DNA from: Pseudarthrobacter oxydans
Lineage (GTDB): Bacteria > Actinomycetota > Actinomycetes > Actinomycetales > Micrococcaceae
DNA length: 64,000 bases
Assembly (NCBI RefSeq): GCF_030812335.1
Contig: NZ_JAUSSN010000001.1
Location: forward strand, 310,001-374,000
Reading direction: 5' to 3'
The notes under the pieces are model-generated. The model did no database searches. It was not told the origin of the DNA and saw only the letters and a program-made list of their open reading frames with translations. Every line of letters begins with the position of its first letter. The stretch's first letter is position 1. Shown one piece after another: positions 1 to 11,445 of this stretch. Both the position numbers and the translations under genes were made by a program.

Positions 1-41
1 TGTGCGTCTACGCCTTGATCCGGGTCGTTGCGTGCGGCCAT
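1..41 (-). CDS. Possible 5' end of a gene running off the left edge
   Basis: Reading leftwards, an ATG at 41-39 opens a frame that begins MAARNDPDQGVDA and stays open to the window edge. A GAGG stretch about four bases upstream could serve as ribosome binding site. Only 13 codons are visible, so no family can be named. It could equally be a chance frame. Confidence 0.35.
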   Translation of the reverse strand, partial: MAARNDPDQGVDA

Positions 42-755
42 GTCGCCTCGTGTCCTTGTCCATGCGGTGTACCCAGGCCTGGAAGTCCCAGCCGAACTGC
101 AACCCTAGTCAACTTTCATCCTAGACCGCCTCAGGCGCTGGCTCGTCAACCGTCATCCCAGCCTTCGCGCGGCCGTGCAATCCACGGAGTTCGGGCGCAT
201 AAACCGGGGCGGAAGGGGCGTTGAACCGGTACCGGCCTGGCCGTCTGACCACGGTTACCGGCTTCGTCGCCCTCGACGGCCGCCGCCCTGTTCACGGGGA
301 CGGTGGAGACGCTGAGCCCGGCGGGGACATCGCTGCGCGCGGACAGATTAGCCTTTCGCGGCCAGCGCAGACACTCAAGCTGTGCACCCTGCTGAATCCA
401 ATCAACATCTCTCCGGTTTCGACGTCCGACGACGAACCGACCGTCCGGGAGGCCAGAACAGCAGGATGGCCTCGGCGCATGGCGATGCCGTCCCGCAGCA
501 GTCGCCCACCGGGCGCGGCCGTCCGGTTCCGCCTGTCGTTATAACGACGTCCGGCTGCTCCCCGGGGAGTGCCTCGGAATCTTCCAGGGCAGCTAGGGAT
601 TTTCAGGGATGCCCCCCAGCAGTGAAATGACGGTGCCCAGTTGGGGGACCGGACGTGTCTCGGACCTGTGCGCGGTCATTGAGGGCCAGCAGGAGCTTGC
701 CATCCATGTCCTGTGTGATCTGGCCGCTTTCCTTGCGGAGTATCGAAGTTGCGCC
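42..755. other. Stretch of about 700 bases with no recognised gene
   Basis: Several short frames exist on both strands here, but none has a convincing ribosome binding site plus recognisable protein, and they overlap one another. The stretch separates the possible leftward gene at the edge from the 3' end of folE. I see no tRNA, insertion sequence or clear terminator hairpin. It may contain decayed coding sequence. Confidence 0.5.
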
Positions 756-1355
756 TTAGCGCCCGTGTATCAGGCTGAGCGCCTCAGCCCGGGCCGCCGG
801 CAGGCGGAGCTCCCCGCGGACGGCTGACGTGATGGTCTTGGCCCCGGGCTTGCGGACACCGCGCATCGACATGCAGAGGTGCTCGCACTCAATAACCACA
901 ATGGCCCCCAGGGGCCGCAGCGAACTGACCAGCGCATCAACGACCTGGGTTGTCAGCCGTTCCTGGACCTGGGGCCTGCGTGCAAAGACATCGACGAGCC
1001 GGGCCAGCTTGCTCAGTCCCGTGACGAGGCCCTCAGCCGATGGGATGTAGCCAACGTGGGCTACGCCGTGGAACGGCACCAGGTGGTGTTCGCAGGTGGA
1101 GTAGAAGGGGATGTCCTTGACGATGACCATTTCTCCGTGCCCAAGGTCAAAGGTCTTATCCAGCACGGCCAGGGGGTCCTCATGAAGCCCGCCGAATATC
1201 TCCGCAGCCGCCCGGGCTACCCGCGCGGGCGTATCCACGAGCCCTGGCCTGTCAGGGTCCTCTCCGATCGCAAGTAGATATTCGCGGATGGCCTGCTCAA
1301 CCCGCGGCCCGTCCACACCCTTGGACGCTGTTGCCGTCATCATGTCGGCGCTCAC
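756..1355 (-). CDS. folE: GTP cyclohydrolase I (FolE)
   Basis: FolE converts GTP to dihydroneopterin triphosphate, the first step of tetrahydrofolate synthesis, in the cytoplasm. The 199-aa length is normal for the single-domain enzyme. Seen in the sequence: the zinc and active-site motif [10 protein letters not shown], the second ligand region [11 protein letters not shown], and the C-terminal [13 protein letters not shown] core. The GTG start overlaps the stop of the upstream molybdopterin gene by four bases, so the two are translationally coupled; an ATG four codons further in is an alternative start. Its place at the end of a metF-like/molybdopterin operon suggests a supply of folate to the methylglycine pathway. 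A second folE elsewhere in the genome is likely but cannot be seen here. Confidence 0.95.
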   Translation of the reverse strand: MSADMMTATASKGVDGPRVEQAIREYLLAIGEDPDRPGLVDTPARVARAAAEIFGGLHEDPLAVLDKTFDLGHGEMVIVKDIPFYSTCEHHLVPFHGVAHVGYIPSAEGLVTGLSKLARLVDVFARRPQVQERLTTQVVDALVSSLRPLGAIVVIECEHLCMSMRGVRKPGAKTITSAVRGELRLPAARAEALSLIHGR

Positions 1356-3679
1356 GCTACGGCCCGTTCAAGCCGCACGATGACGGACTTGGATGTCGGT
1401 GTGCCGCTCGTGTCGGCTACCGAATCGAGCGGCACGAGCACGTTGGTCTCCGGGTAGTAGGCTGCCGCACAGCCCTTCGGGGTCGAGTACGAAACGATCC
1501 GGAAGTTGTCGGCCCGCCGCTCTGTCCCGCGGAACTCGGAAATCAAATGAACCATGTCACCGTCCCTGAAGCCCAGCTCAGCGATGTCAGCCTCGTTGAC
1601 AAGAACCACCCGGCGCCCACCGTGGATACCGCGGTATCGGTCATCCTTGCCATAGATGGTGGTGTTGTACTGGTCGTGTGAGCGCAGGGTCTGAAGGACC
1701 AGCCTCCCCTCGGGTACTTTGATGAATTCCAGCTCGTTGCCGGTGAAGTGGGCCTTGCCCGACGCGGTCTGGAACTGTCTGGCGTCCCGCGGAGGGTGGG
1801 GGAGGACAAAGCCGCCAGGGTGCTGTATCCGCTCCTCGAAATTTTCGAAGCCGTCGATGACCGCCTCGATGTGTTTCCGGACCAGGGAGTAGTTGTCTTT
1901 CATCGAGAGCCAGGCAGCTTTAGGCGTGTTGGGCAGTGGGCGGTTGTCGCTGTCGGTGAAGAGCTTGTGGGCGAGGTTGCACACTATGGCCACTTCTGAG
2001 TGGAGGTGCTCGCTTGCCGGTTTAATACGTCCGCGGGACGCATGGACGGCGCTCATGGAGTCTTCCACTGTAACTCTCTGGTCGCCGGTGCTCTGCGCGT
2101 CCTTCTCGGTCCGGCCCAGCGTCGGGAGGATCAGCGCGCGTCGGCCCGTGGACACGTGGGAATGGTTCAGTTTCGTGGAGATCTGTACCGTCAGGTCTGT
2201 GTTTGCCAGTGCCCGCTCTGTGACCTCGGAATCCGGGGCCGCCCGGACGAAATTTCCGCCCATCCCGATGAAGACGCGGACTTTGCCGTCCCGCATGGCG
2301 CGAATTGCCGCGACGGTGTCGTAGCCGTGTTTGCGGGGGGAATGGAACTTGAACTCCTGGTCCAGCCTGTCATGGAACGACTTTGGCATCTTTTCGAAGA
2401 TGCCCATGGTCCGGTCGCCCTGGACGTTCGAGTGGCCGCGTACGGGGCATACTCCTGCTCCGGGCTTCCCGATGTTGCCTTGGAGAAGCAGCACGTTGAC
2501 GACGTCGCGGAGGGTGGGAACTGAGTGTTTGTGCTGGGTCAGGCCCATGGCCCAGCAGACGATGGTGGCACTGGAGGCCAGCAGGCGTTCGCCCGTGGAC
2601 TTGATCTGCTCCAAAGTCAGGCCCGTGGCCTCGACTATTTCACTCCACTCGACCTTTTCGAGGTGCCGCAGGTATTCGTCGATGCCGACGGTGTGGTTAT
2701 TGATGAATTCGTGGTCCAGGACCGTAGTCAGTCCCGGGGTCTTCCTCCCCTGTGTCTCGGCCTCGAGGACGTATTTGCCAAGCCCTTGGAAGAGGGCCTG
2801 ATCCCCGCCGGCCCGGATCTGCAGGAAGTCGTCGGTCAGTTGCGTGCCCACGAGCGTTCCGGAGATCGTCTGCGGATTCTCGAACCGGATGAGCCCGGCC
2901 TCGGGAAGTGGGTTGACGGAGATGATGACGGCGCCGTTCTTCTTCGCTTTTTCCAGGGCGCTGAGCATGCGCGGGTGGTTAGTACCTGGATTCTGCCCGG
3001 CAACGAAGATCAGCGAAGCTGTCTCGAGGTCGACGAGGCTGACCGAGCCCTTGCCGATGCCGATGGTTTCAACGAGGGCCGAACCCGTGGACTCGTGGCA
3101 CATGTTGGAGCAATCGGGGAGATTATTCGTGCCCAGTCCCCGGACGAGGAGTTGGTAGAGGAACGCGGCTTCATTCGAGGTCCGCCCGGAGGTGTAAAAA
3201 ACTGCCTGGTCGGGATGGTCCATTTCTTTGATCTCCTGGGCGATCAGCTCATAGGCTGCCTCCCATTCGATAGGCGCGTAGTGCGTTGCCCCCTCGGCCA
3301 AAAGCATCGGGTGCGTCAGTCGGCCCTGCTGACCCAGCCAGTAGTCGTCCCGTGTTTTCAGGTCCTCGATGGAGTGTTGGGCGAAGAACTCGGGGCTGAC
3401 GCGGCGGCGCGTGCCCTCCTCGGCCACTGCCTTCGCGCCATTTTCGCAGAACTCGGCCGCGTTGCGCTTTTTGTGTTCGGGCCACGCGCAGCCCATGCAG
3501 TCGAACCCGTCGACCTGGTTGACTGCCAGCAGCGTTTGGACACTGCGCAGCGGACCCATCTGCTCGAGGGAGATCTTCAGCGAATTCACTACCGCGGGGA
3601 TTCCGACGGCCTTGGTCTTAGGTTTGGTGACAGTCAGCTTTGACTCGTCGATGTTATGGAGGGGGGCTCTTGAAGCCAT
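1352..3679 (-). CDS. FdhF/YdeP-family molybdopterin oxidoreductase
   Basis: This 775-aa protein belongs to the DMSO-reductase superfamily, YdeP branch, annotated as formate-dehydrogenase-alpha-like. Residues 58-69 carry the diagnostic [12 protein letters not shown]; the classical N-terminal 4Fe-4S four-cysteine pattern is not complete. Cys194 in SNMCHESTG sits where formate dehydrogenases carry the Sec or Cys metal ligand. [14 protein letters not shown] and the C-terminal region from about residue 640 fit the molybdopterin-binding domains. It lies in one operon with metF (12-bp gap) and folE (4-bp overlap), beside formate-releasing purU, so formate oxidation is a reasonable inference. YdeP itself has no settled substrate, and no FdhD or electron-transfer subunit is visible nearby. 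Confidence 0.85.
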   Translation of the reverse strand: MASRAPLHNIDESKLTVTKPKTKAVGIPAVVNSLKISLEQMGPLRSVQTLLAVNQVDGFDCMGCAWPEHKKRNAAEFCENGAKAVAEEGTRRRVSPEFFAQHSIEDLKTRDDYWLGQQGRLTHPMLLAEGATHYAPIEWEAAYELIAQEIKEMDHPDQAVFYTSGRTSNEAAFLYQLLVRGLGTNNLPDCSNMCHESTGSALVETIGIGKGSVSLVDLETASLIFVAGQNPGTNHPRMLSALEKAKKNGAVIISVNPLPEAGLIRFENPQTISGTLVGTQLTDDFLQIRAGGDQALFQGLGKYVLEAETQGRKTPGLTTVLDHEFINNHTVGIDEYLRHLEKVEWSEIVEATGLTLEQIKSTGERLLASSATIVCWAMGLTQHKHSVPTLRDVVNVLLLQGNIGKPGAGVCPVRGHSNVQGDRTMGIFEKMPKSFHDRLDQEFKFHSPRKHGYDTVAAIRAMRDGKVRVFIGMGGNFVRAAPDSEVTERALANTDLTVQISTKLNHSHVSTGRRALILPTLGRTEKDAQSTGDQRVTVEDSMSAVHASRGRIKPASEHLHSEVAIVCNLAHKLFTDSDNRPLPNTPKAAWLSMKDNYSLVRKHIEAVIDGFENFEERIQHPGGFVLPHPPRDARQFQTASGKAHFTGNELEFIKVPEGRLVLQTLRSHDQYNTTIYGKDDRYRGIHGGRRVVLVNEADIAELGFRDGDMVHLISEFRGTERRADNFRIVSYSTPKGCAAAYYPETNVLVPLDSVADTSGTPTSKSVIVRLERAVA

Positions 3680-3691
3680 GTGATGTTCCCT

Positions 3692-4561
3692 TCAGATCTT
3701 GGCAGGAAAAAGGGTATGGGCTGCGACTCTTTGAGGCAATGTGCTCGGCTGCTGCGTCGGCAGACTGTCCACGAGGCCCGGGAGGCGCGACAGGTCGTTG
3801 AAGGTATAAACGTGGAACCCGGCAAAAAGAGGATCGCCCGCCAGCTCGTGGTGAACCTGGCGGATGAGCTGGGCACTGTCGTAGTTAAAGTCGCCACGCC
3901 TCCGCAGAGCACGCGCCATTCCTGTCCCGCGGGCCAGCTTGATGGAGCGGCCTACGCCGAGGCGCGCCCCCATGGACACCAGCTTCTTGATGGAGACCGG
4001 ACCCGGGACCCCAACCCATACCGGAAGCATTACGTCGTTTTTGCGGATCGCATGGAGGTAACGGCTGATTGCCTGCGCGGAAAAGCACATCTGAGTAACC
4101 AGTGAGGAGGCCATCGGCGCCTTGGCCCGGAGGCTGCTCATGAGCTGCTCCTGGCTAAGCTCGGGGTGGCCTTCGGGGTAGCCGGCAATGCCCAAGGAGA
4201 ACTCAGGCGAGTACGCCTTGACCGCCTCCAGGAGTTGTCCGCTCCATGAGTAGGGACCCGCAGGCGTGCGCCGGTCACCCGCAACGAGGAACAGCTCGGA
4301 AACTCCCGCGCCCTGCAGTTGCCGTAGCAGGGAATGCAGCTCGGCCTGGCTGGTAATGCTACGGGCGGCGAGATGGGGAACAGTGTGGTAGCCCAGTAGC
4401 GCGAGATTTATGGATGCTTCTACGGTCCGGGCGGGACCGTGATGCGGAAGACACGTCACACTGACAGAACCCGGAGCACCGAGGGCCAGGGGGAGTTGGC
4501 TGAGCAGATCAGCAGACGGCACAACTTCCAGCCGCACCCTTGCAGCAGCTTCCTTGCTCAT
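3692..4561 (-). CDS. Methylenetetrahydrofolate reductase (MetF-like)
   Basis: The 289-aa protein has the MetF TIM-barrel signature GIAGYPEGHPELSQEQL in its middle and a C-terminal HVYTFND strand, as in bacterial methylenetetrahydrofolate reductases. The family uses FAD and NADH to interconvert 5,10-methylene-THF and 5-methyl-THF. I chose the ATG at 4561 because GGAG lies eight bases upstream; an open frame continues to 4693 but that extension looks non-coding and would cover the operator region. It heads the metF-like/YdeP/folE operon and is divergent from a GntR gene. Sequence is fairly divergent from housekeeping MetF, so a dedicated catabolic role, for example disposal of methylene-THF, is possible. 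Confidence 0.8.
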   Translation of the reverse strand: MSKEAAARVRLEVVPSADLLSQLPLALGAPGSVSVTCLPHHGPARTVEASINLALLGYHTVPHLAARSITSQAELHSLLRQLQGAGVSELFLVAGDRRTPAGPYSWSGQLLEAVKAYSPEFSLGIAGYPEGHPELSQEQLMSSLRAKAPMASSLVTQMCFSAQAISRYLHAIRKNDVMLPVWVGVPGPVSIKKLVSMGARLGVGRSIKLARGTGMARALRRRGDFNYDSAQLIRQVHHELAGDPLFAGFHVYTFNDLSRLPGLVDSLPTQQPSTLPQRVAAHTLFPAKI

Positions 4562-4638
4562 TGCGCTCCGTTCTTTGAGCCAACCCGTACTCTGCCCGTT
4601 GGGGAGGGCCGCATCCATTCGGGAACCCGGGGCAAGGC

Positions 4639-4671
4639 TTGACATTCCTATGCTCATATAGTGATATATCA
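4639..4671 (+). promoter_or_regulatory. gntR promoter with perfect TGATATATCA operator
   Basis: TTGACA at 4639-4644 is followed after 17 bases by TGATAT, a plausible -10. The -10 is part of the perfect 10-bp palindrome TGATATATCA at 4662-4671. The site lies between the divergent metF-like and gntR starts, so a bound repressor would block the gntR promoter and probably the metF-like one. Related copies stand before purU/gntR and before glyA. Confidence 0.7.
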
Positions 4672-4741
4672 GTTCTAGGAATACTATGTTCATGGAGCCT
4701 CCACGTCAAGGCTCAGTCGTACTTCGGGAGGGGACTTGAAA

Positions 4742-5437
4742 ATGGCAAGTGGTGGCGGATTACCCGTGGATGCGGGAGGACCGTATCTGCCGGGGAGGCA
4801 CGACGAAGAGTCCTTCGCCGACTTCGCCTATAGGGTCCTGTGCGACGAATTAATCGTTCTGGACATCAAACCGGGTGAACCCCTCAACGATGAAGTGATT
4901 TCCAAGCGCCTCGGGGTAGGCAGAACGCCGATCCGGGAAGCTATGAAGCGGCTCGAGAGCGACCATTTGGTGGTGGCCTATCCCCGGCGGGGAACATTCG
5001 CCGCGGGCGTGGACATAACTGATCTGGCTGAAATCTCCGAGATACGCCAACTTCTAGAGCCGGCAGCTGCAGCGCGCGCTGCGCGGATGGCGTCGCCGCA
5101 GCTTCGGCAGGACCTTAGGGATTTTGCCCGGGAAGTCGGGCAGCTTCTGCCGGGGATGCACTCGCAACGGGATCTCATGCGTTTGGATATGCGGGTCCAC
5201 CGGATGATCTATCGGGCCACTGGAAGTCGGCACCTCGAAGAAGTCCTGATTCGATACGACAACCTGGCAACGAGGATTTGGAGCCTTGTGCTGGAAAAGC
5301 TCCCGCCAGTGTCGGAGCATATCGCCCAGCATATTGAGCTTCTCGAATGCATCGCGGAAGGGGATTCCGAAGCAGCTGCACGGCTGACCACCCAGCACGT
5401 GGCCGACTTCGAGAATCTGATCAGGGCCGTCCTGTAA
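4742..5437 (+). CDS. GntR-family regulator, FCD subfamily
   Basis: A winged-helix domain fills about residues 20-85, with LGVGRTPIREAMKRLE as the recognition helix region and YPRRGTF as the wing. An FCD ligand-binding domain follows, with the expected LEPAAAARAAR helix, RMDxRVHR-type metal residues (LDMRVHRMIY) and C-terminal HI/HV histidines. I prefer the ATG at 4742 over the TTG at 4736 because of the purine-rich GGGAGGGG just upstream. It is divergent from the metF-like operon with an operator overlapping its own -10, which suggests autoregulation. Its DNA-binding region closely matches the second GntR protein of this window, so both may read the same operator. Confidence 0.9.
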   Translation: MASGGGLPVDAGGPYLPGRHDEESFADFAYRVLCDELIVLDIKPGEPLNDEVISKRLGVGRTPIREAMKRLESDHLVVAYPRRGTFAAGVDITDLAEISEIRQLLEPAAAARAARMASPQLRQDLRDFAREVGQLLPGMHSQRDLMRLDMRVHRMIYRATGSRHLEEVLIRYDNLATRIWSLVLEKLPPVSEHIAQHIELLECIAEGDSEAAARLTTQHVADFENLIRAVL

Positions 5438-5468
5438 ACCACCTGGCCTGGAGCCGCACGGCATGACC

Positions 5469-7277
5469 TCAACCGGGAAAAACGGCGCCTAGAACGCCAA
5501 GGATGGCCTTGGCTTTTGTGTGGATCTCTGCCAGCTCATCGTCCGGGTCGGAATCGGCTGTAATGGCCCCACCGATACCCACGGACAGCCGCTGCCGTTC
5601 CGCAGGAGGGGTGTGGAAGACTCCGCTGCGAATGGTGACCGAAAGGTCTGCCGCGCCGTTTGGGGAAAAATAGCCAACCACACCTGAATAGGGTCCGCGC
5701 GGTTGGGATTCCAATGCGTCGAGGATGGCCATGCTGCTGATCTTGGGTGCCCCGGTCATGGAGCCGGGAGGATAAGCAGCCGCAACAACAGCCGTCCTTG
5801 ACCGGCCACGGGCAATTGTGGCCTCTATGGTGCTTACCAGCTGGTGCACCGTCGTGTAAGTCTCCACTTCGCAGAGCCGGGTCACAGAAACCGTTCCCGG
5901 TTCGGCATGGCGGGACAGGTCGTTTCGCATCAGATCCACGATCATGATGTTCTCCGCCCTGTCCTTTGCCGAGGTCATCAGGTCATGCTTCAACTGCCTG
6001 TCCGCCCGGGGCGACGTGTCCCGCCGTCGGGTTCCCTTGATGGGTTCGGCACGGACGCGACCGCCCGCGGTGATACTGAGGAACCGCTCCGGGGAGGAAC
6101 TCGCGATGGTCACTGCACCAAGCTGGACGAGGCTTGCGAACGGCGCCGGGCTGGCCCGGCGGAGTCTGCGGTATAAGTCCCACGGATCCATGCTCTCGCG
6201 GAGATTGGTAAAGATCTGGGTCGTGAGGCACACCTCGTAGGAGTTTCCCTGCACGATTTCGTCCTGGGACGCTGCGATTTTTTGAAGGTAGGACTGGCCG
6301 GAGTCCGCTGCGCTGAACTGCACGGCCGGCAACCGGCTGCTGAGGGGCCGGGGCGCGGAAGGCAGGCGCCGGATGCGTCGGGCGACGTTCCTGCACCATT
6401 GCTGGCCTTCTGCGCCGGCTTCCGCAAGAAGGTACAGGCAACGTGCCTCGTGGTCGAACACCACGGCCCGGCTGCAACGGATCAATGAGGCATCTGGCAG
6501 GGGCGATTCCACCGCGTTTCCGCCACACTCGCGTTTGAGCTCGTAACCCAGGTAGCCCAGCCAGCCGAGGGCGAACCCCAAACCGGGGGGAAGAATGGGC
6601 ACCGGTGCCTGGCTGCTGTGCCAATTCCTGTCCAGCCAGCTGAAGAAGGGACCCTGGAACCTCGCTATCACCAGCTTTGATTCCATGATGGTTACGCCGT
6701 TCAGGTGCTGCGCCCTCATTCCGCGGGCGCCGGAATCGTCGGCCATGATGCTGTAGCGGTTACGTCCGGCCACGGGGTCCGTTGCCGCGTTCGAACTGTC
6801 CAGCCAGACGCGGTGGCTGGACAGCCCGTAGAGCTCGTGGAAGGCTGCTTCCGGATCCGGGTAGTCCGCCAGCGGCACACATTGGAGGGCGGGGGTGGCA
6901 GGCAGTGTCCGGAGACCGCGAACAGCGGAGAGAGCGGGAAGCTGGGCCAGGGCCTCGGCAGCGTGAACGGGCGCTTCAGGATGCGAAGGGTCCAGGACTG
7001 TGACTTCAGCAGGCACCCCGACCCGGCCGTTCTTCGGCCCGGCGAGTATTCGGAGCAGGCAGTCTCGGGTGTCGCCCCGGCTGGTCACGAGGACAACTTC
7101 GGGGCATTCGCCGGGCGCGTGCAGCACCTTCCGGCCGGGTTGAGTTCGCACCGTGCAGAAGGAACTCAACACCGTTTCGAGCGCGGAAACAAAGGCTAGC
7201 CCTTCAGGCGTATTCCCGCCTTCGACGGCCACGACAACGGATTCCGGGTGCCGGCAGCTGTCCCTGCCGTGGATCAC
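5469..7277 (-). CDS. pabB: Aminodeoxychorismate synthase component I (PabB)
   Basis: PabB makes 4-amino-4-deoxychorismate from chorismate and ammonia, leading to p-aminobenzoate for folate. The chorismate-binding domain spans about residues 300-600 with PIKGTRRR, ENIMIVDLMRNDLSR, YPPGSMTGAPKISSMAILD and VGIGGAITADSDPDDE. The 602-aa length exceeds the roughly 450-aa norm: the first 130 residues match nothing I recognise and lack a glutamine amidotransferase triad, so they are not an intact PabA. The gene starts with GTG overlapping the folD stop by four bases and ends the fchA-folD-pabB operon. PabI-only or anthranilate synthase roles are less likely given the folate context. Confidence 0.88.
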   Translation of the reverse strand: MIHGRDSCRHPESVVVAVEGGNTPEGLAFVSALETVLSSFCTVRTQPGRKVLHAPGECPEVVLVTSRGDTRDCLLRILAGPKNGRVGVPAEVTVLDPSHPEAPVHAAEALAQLPALSAVRGLRTLPATPALQCVPLADYPDPEAAFHELYGLSSHRVWLDSSNAATDPVAGRNRYSIMADDSGARGMRAQHLNGVTIMESKLVIARFQGPFFSWLDRNWHSSQAPVPILPPGLGFALGWLGYLGYELKRECGGNAVESPLPDASLIRCSRAVVFDHEARCLYLLAEAGAEGQQWCRNVARRIRRLPSAPRPLSSRLPAVQFSAADSGQSYLQKIAASQDEIVQGNSYEVCLTTQIFTNLRESMDPWDLYRRLRRASPAPFASLVQLGAVTIASSSPERFLSITAGGRVRAEPIKGTRRRDTSPRADRQLKHDLMTSAKDRAENIMIVDLMRNDLSRHAEPGTVSVTRLCEVETYTTVHQLVSTIEATIARGRSRTAVVAAAYPPGSMTGAPKISSMAILDALESQPRGPYSGVVGYFSPNGAADLSVTIRSGVFHTPPAERQRLSVGIGGAITADSDPDDELAEIHTKAKAILGVLGAVFPG

Positions 7278-8149
7278 CCGGCAGTTCCAAGGACCAAAGT
7301 GCGCGACTGTTTCCGCGCGGCCTCGGTTGTATGCAGGAGAAGCAGGGAAGTGGTGACGGAGCCGACGCCGCCGGGGACAGGTGTCAGTGCCGCGGCAACG
7401 CCACGCACGCTGGCTTCGTCGACATCCCCCACGAGGGAGCCGTCGGGAAGGACGTTGGTGCCGACGTCGATCACTACGGCAGCGGAAGAAACGTGGTCGC
7501 CTTTGAGCAGGCCGGTCCGCCCGGCTGCGACGACCACGACGTCGGCGGTCTTGGTGTATTTCTCCAGCGGACCTGACTTGGAGTGGCAGACGGTAATGGC
7601 CGCGTCACGTTCCAGCAGCAGCAGGGACAACGGCTTCCCCACGACGGCGGAACGGCCAATGATGACGACGTTCCGGCCCGCGAGCGGGATGTCGAAATGG
7701 TCAAGGATTTCGATTACGGCGCGGGCCGTAGCCGGCGCGAACGACGGCTGCCCGACAGCCAGCCGGCCAAGACTCAACGGGTTCGCGCCATCGATGTCCT
7801 TCTCCGGGTCAATATGCCCGACCAGCACATCTGTCTCGACACCAGGAGGCAGAGGCGTCTGGAGGATGATGCCGTTCACCGACGGATCAGCGCTGAGGTC
7901 CTTTAGTGCGGCGGCCAAGACCTCCCCGGTAGCATCGTGGCCAAGGTCCACAATGCGGCAACTGATCCCGGCCCTTTCCGCGGCCCGTTCGATGGACCGG
8001 ACATACCAGTGCGTGGAGCCGTCGTCCGTGGCCACAACCACCGCGAGCGTTGGGTGCAGCCCGTCGGCCTCAAGGCCCCGGGCCTCATCCTGGGCTTTCT
8101 GCTGAATGGTCTTGGCCAGTGTTTTTCCGGAGAGGAGTGAGGTGCTCAA
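7274..8149 (-). CDS. folD: Bifunctional methylene-THF dehydrogenase/methenyl-THF cyclohydrolase (FolD)
   Basis: FolD oxidises 5,10-methylene-THF with NADP to methenyl-THF and hydrolyses that to 10-formyl-THF. The 291-aa protein shows the catalytic region YVRSIERAAERAGI (the tyrosine and the K/R-type residue), GIILQTPLPPGV, PEKDIDGANPLSLG and the nucleotide-binding VIIGRSAVVGKPLSLLLL. The start is TTG at 8149, overlapping the TGA of the FchA-like gene (TTGA), with AGGA upstream. The order fchA-folD-pabB gives a compact operon that routes methyl carbons of dimethylglycine and sarcosine to formyl-THF, the substrate of PurU. Confidence 0.96.
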   Translation of the reverse strand: MSTSLLSGKTLAKTIQQKAQDEARGLEADGLHPTLAVVVATDDGSTHWYVRSIERAAERAGISCRIVDLGHDATGEVLAAALKDLSADPSVNGIILQTPLPPGVETDVLVGHIDPEKDIDGANPLSLGRLAVGQPSFAPATARAVIEILDHFDIPLAGRNVVIIGRSAVVGKPLSLLLLERDAAITVCHSKSGPLEKYTKTADVVVVAAGRTGLLKGDHVSSAAVVIDVGTNVLPDGSLVGDVDEASVRGVAAALTPVPGGVGSVTTSLLLLHTTEAARKQSRTLVLGTAG

Positions 8150-8772
8150 CCGAGAATCCTTTCGCGCACACGCCGTACGAGGGAGTCCGCCGCCAGGACG
8201 ACCTTTTCTTCCAGGCCGTCGGTTTGGCCAGCCAACCGTGAACGGGCTGCGGCGTCTTTGATGGCCACCACGTTGATGTCGATGTTCACCCGGGCCGTGG
8301 TGGCGGCTGCGCGGGCTGCGTCGGCGGCCGCGGCGATGTCGCTGATCACGTTGGCGTTCGCGACCTCGAAGAGTTCCGTGGCAAGATCCACGATGGCACC
8401 GGCGACCTTGATGAGCTGTGCGGGCGGTTGCGCGGCCAGGATGAGGGCTTCCTGGATGGACGCCGTTCGTGCGGCCCTGAGATCTTCCTGGCCGGACGGA
8501 AGTTTGTACGAATCGATGACGCCCTGGAACGCATGTTTGTCAGCGTCGGCCAGGCGCAGGGCCTCCACTACGAGTCCGTCGGCGGCGGTGATGGTCCTTT
8601 GAACGAGCTCGGCGTGCTGCTCGTATTTCGCACCGGTGGTGTATCTGGCGACCATGGCGACGAGCGCCGCCCCCTGAGCGGCGTGGAGGGCCGCGGCTGC
8701 GCCGCCGCCTGGGGTGGGTTCGCGTGCGGCAAGGCTGGCGAGGTACTCGCTGATTGTTTCTGAACTGATCAT
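8146..8772 (-). CDS. Cyclodeaminase/cyclohydrolase family protein (FchA-like)
   Basis: The 208-aa protein matches the formiminotransferase-cyclodeaminase/FchA family: EYLASLAAREPTPGGGAAAAL at the N-terminus is the family hallmark, and the rest is alpha-helical with ALKDA/AIKDAAARSRL-type repeats. Members hydrolyse 5,10-methenyl-THF to 10-formyl-THF or deaminate formimino-THF. No histidine-degradation gene is nearby, so methenyl-THF cyclohydrolase is the likely role. The ribosome binding site GGGAG precedes the ATG at 8772. FolD just downstream already has a cyclohydrolase activity, so this enzyme would raise flux through that step rather than provide a missing one. Confidence 0.88.
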   Translation of the reverse strand: MISSETISEYLASLAAREPTPGGGAAAALHAAQGAALVAMVARYTTGAKYEQHAELVQRTITAADGLVVEALRLADADKHAFQGVIDSYKLPSGQEDLRAARTASIQEALILAAQPPAQLIKVAGAIVDLATELFEVANANVISDIAAAADAARAAATTARVNIDINVVAIKDAAARSRLAGQTDGLEEKVVLAADSLVRRVRERILG

Positions 8773-8836
8773 GTTGTCTCCCTGGGCTGAAGCTCGAGTC
8801 GACTAAGCGGGGTGTGGGACGAGCCATGGAAGAGCG

Positions 8837-8872
8837 GCGGCCCGGACTCTGGTTCGAGGGAGTCCGGGCCGC
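8837..8872 (-). terminator. Hairpin terminator after dimethylglycine oxidase gene
   Basis: A perfect 13-bp stem (8837-8849 with 8860-8872) and a 10-base loop lie just past the stop of the dimethylglycine oxidase gene in its direction. There is no strong T-run, as usual in high-GC actinobacteria. It separates purU-dmgO from the fchA-folD-pabB unit, at least partly. Confidence 0.75.
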
Positions 8873-8898
8873 GCGCCCTTCAATGGTCCGGCGCGTGG

Positions 8899-11445
<2,547 letters not shown>

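Noticed and set aside
2525..3643. Plus-strand open frame of 372 codons opposite the molybdopterin gene
   Set aside because: Antisense of a confident 775-aa enzyme; the composition is that of a shadow frame.
4562..4693. N-terminal extension of the MetF-like protein
   Set aside because: The extension is low in similarity, crosses the operator region and has no ribosome binding site; GGAG precedes the shorter start.
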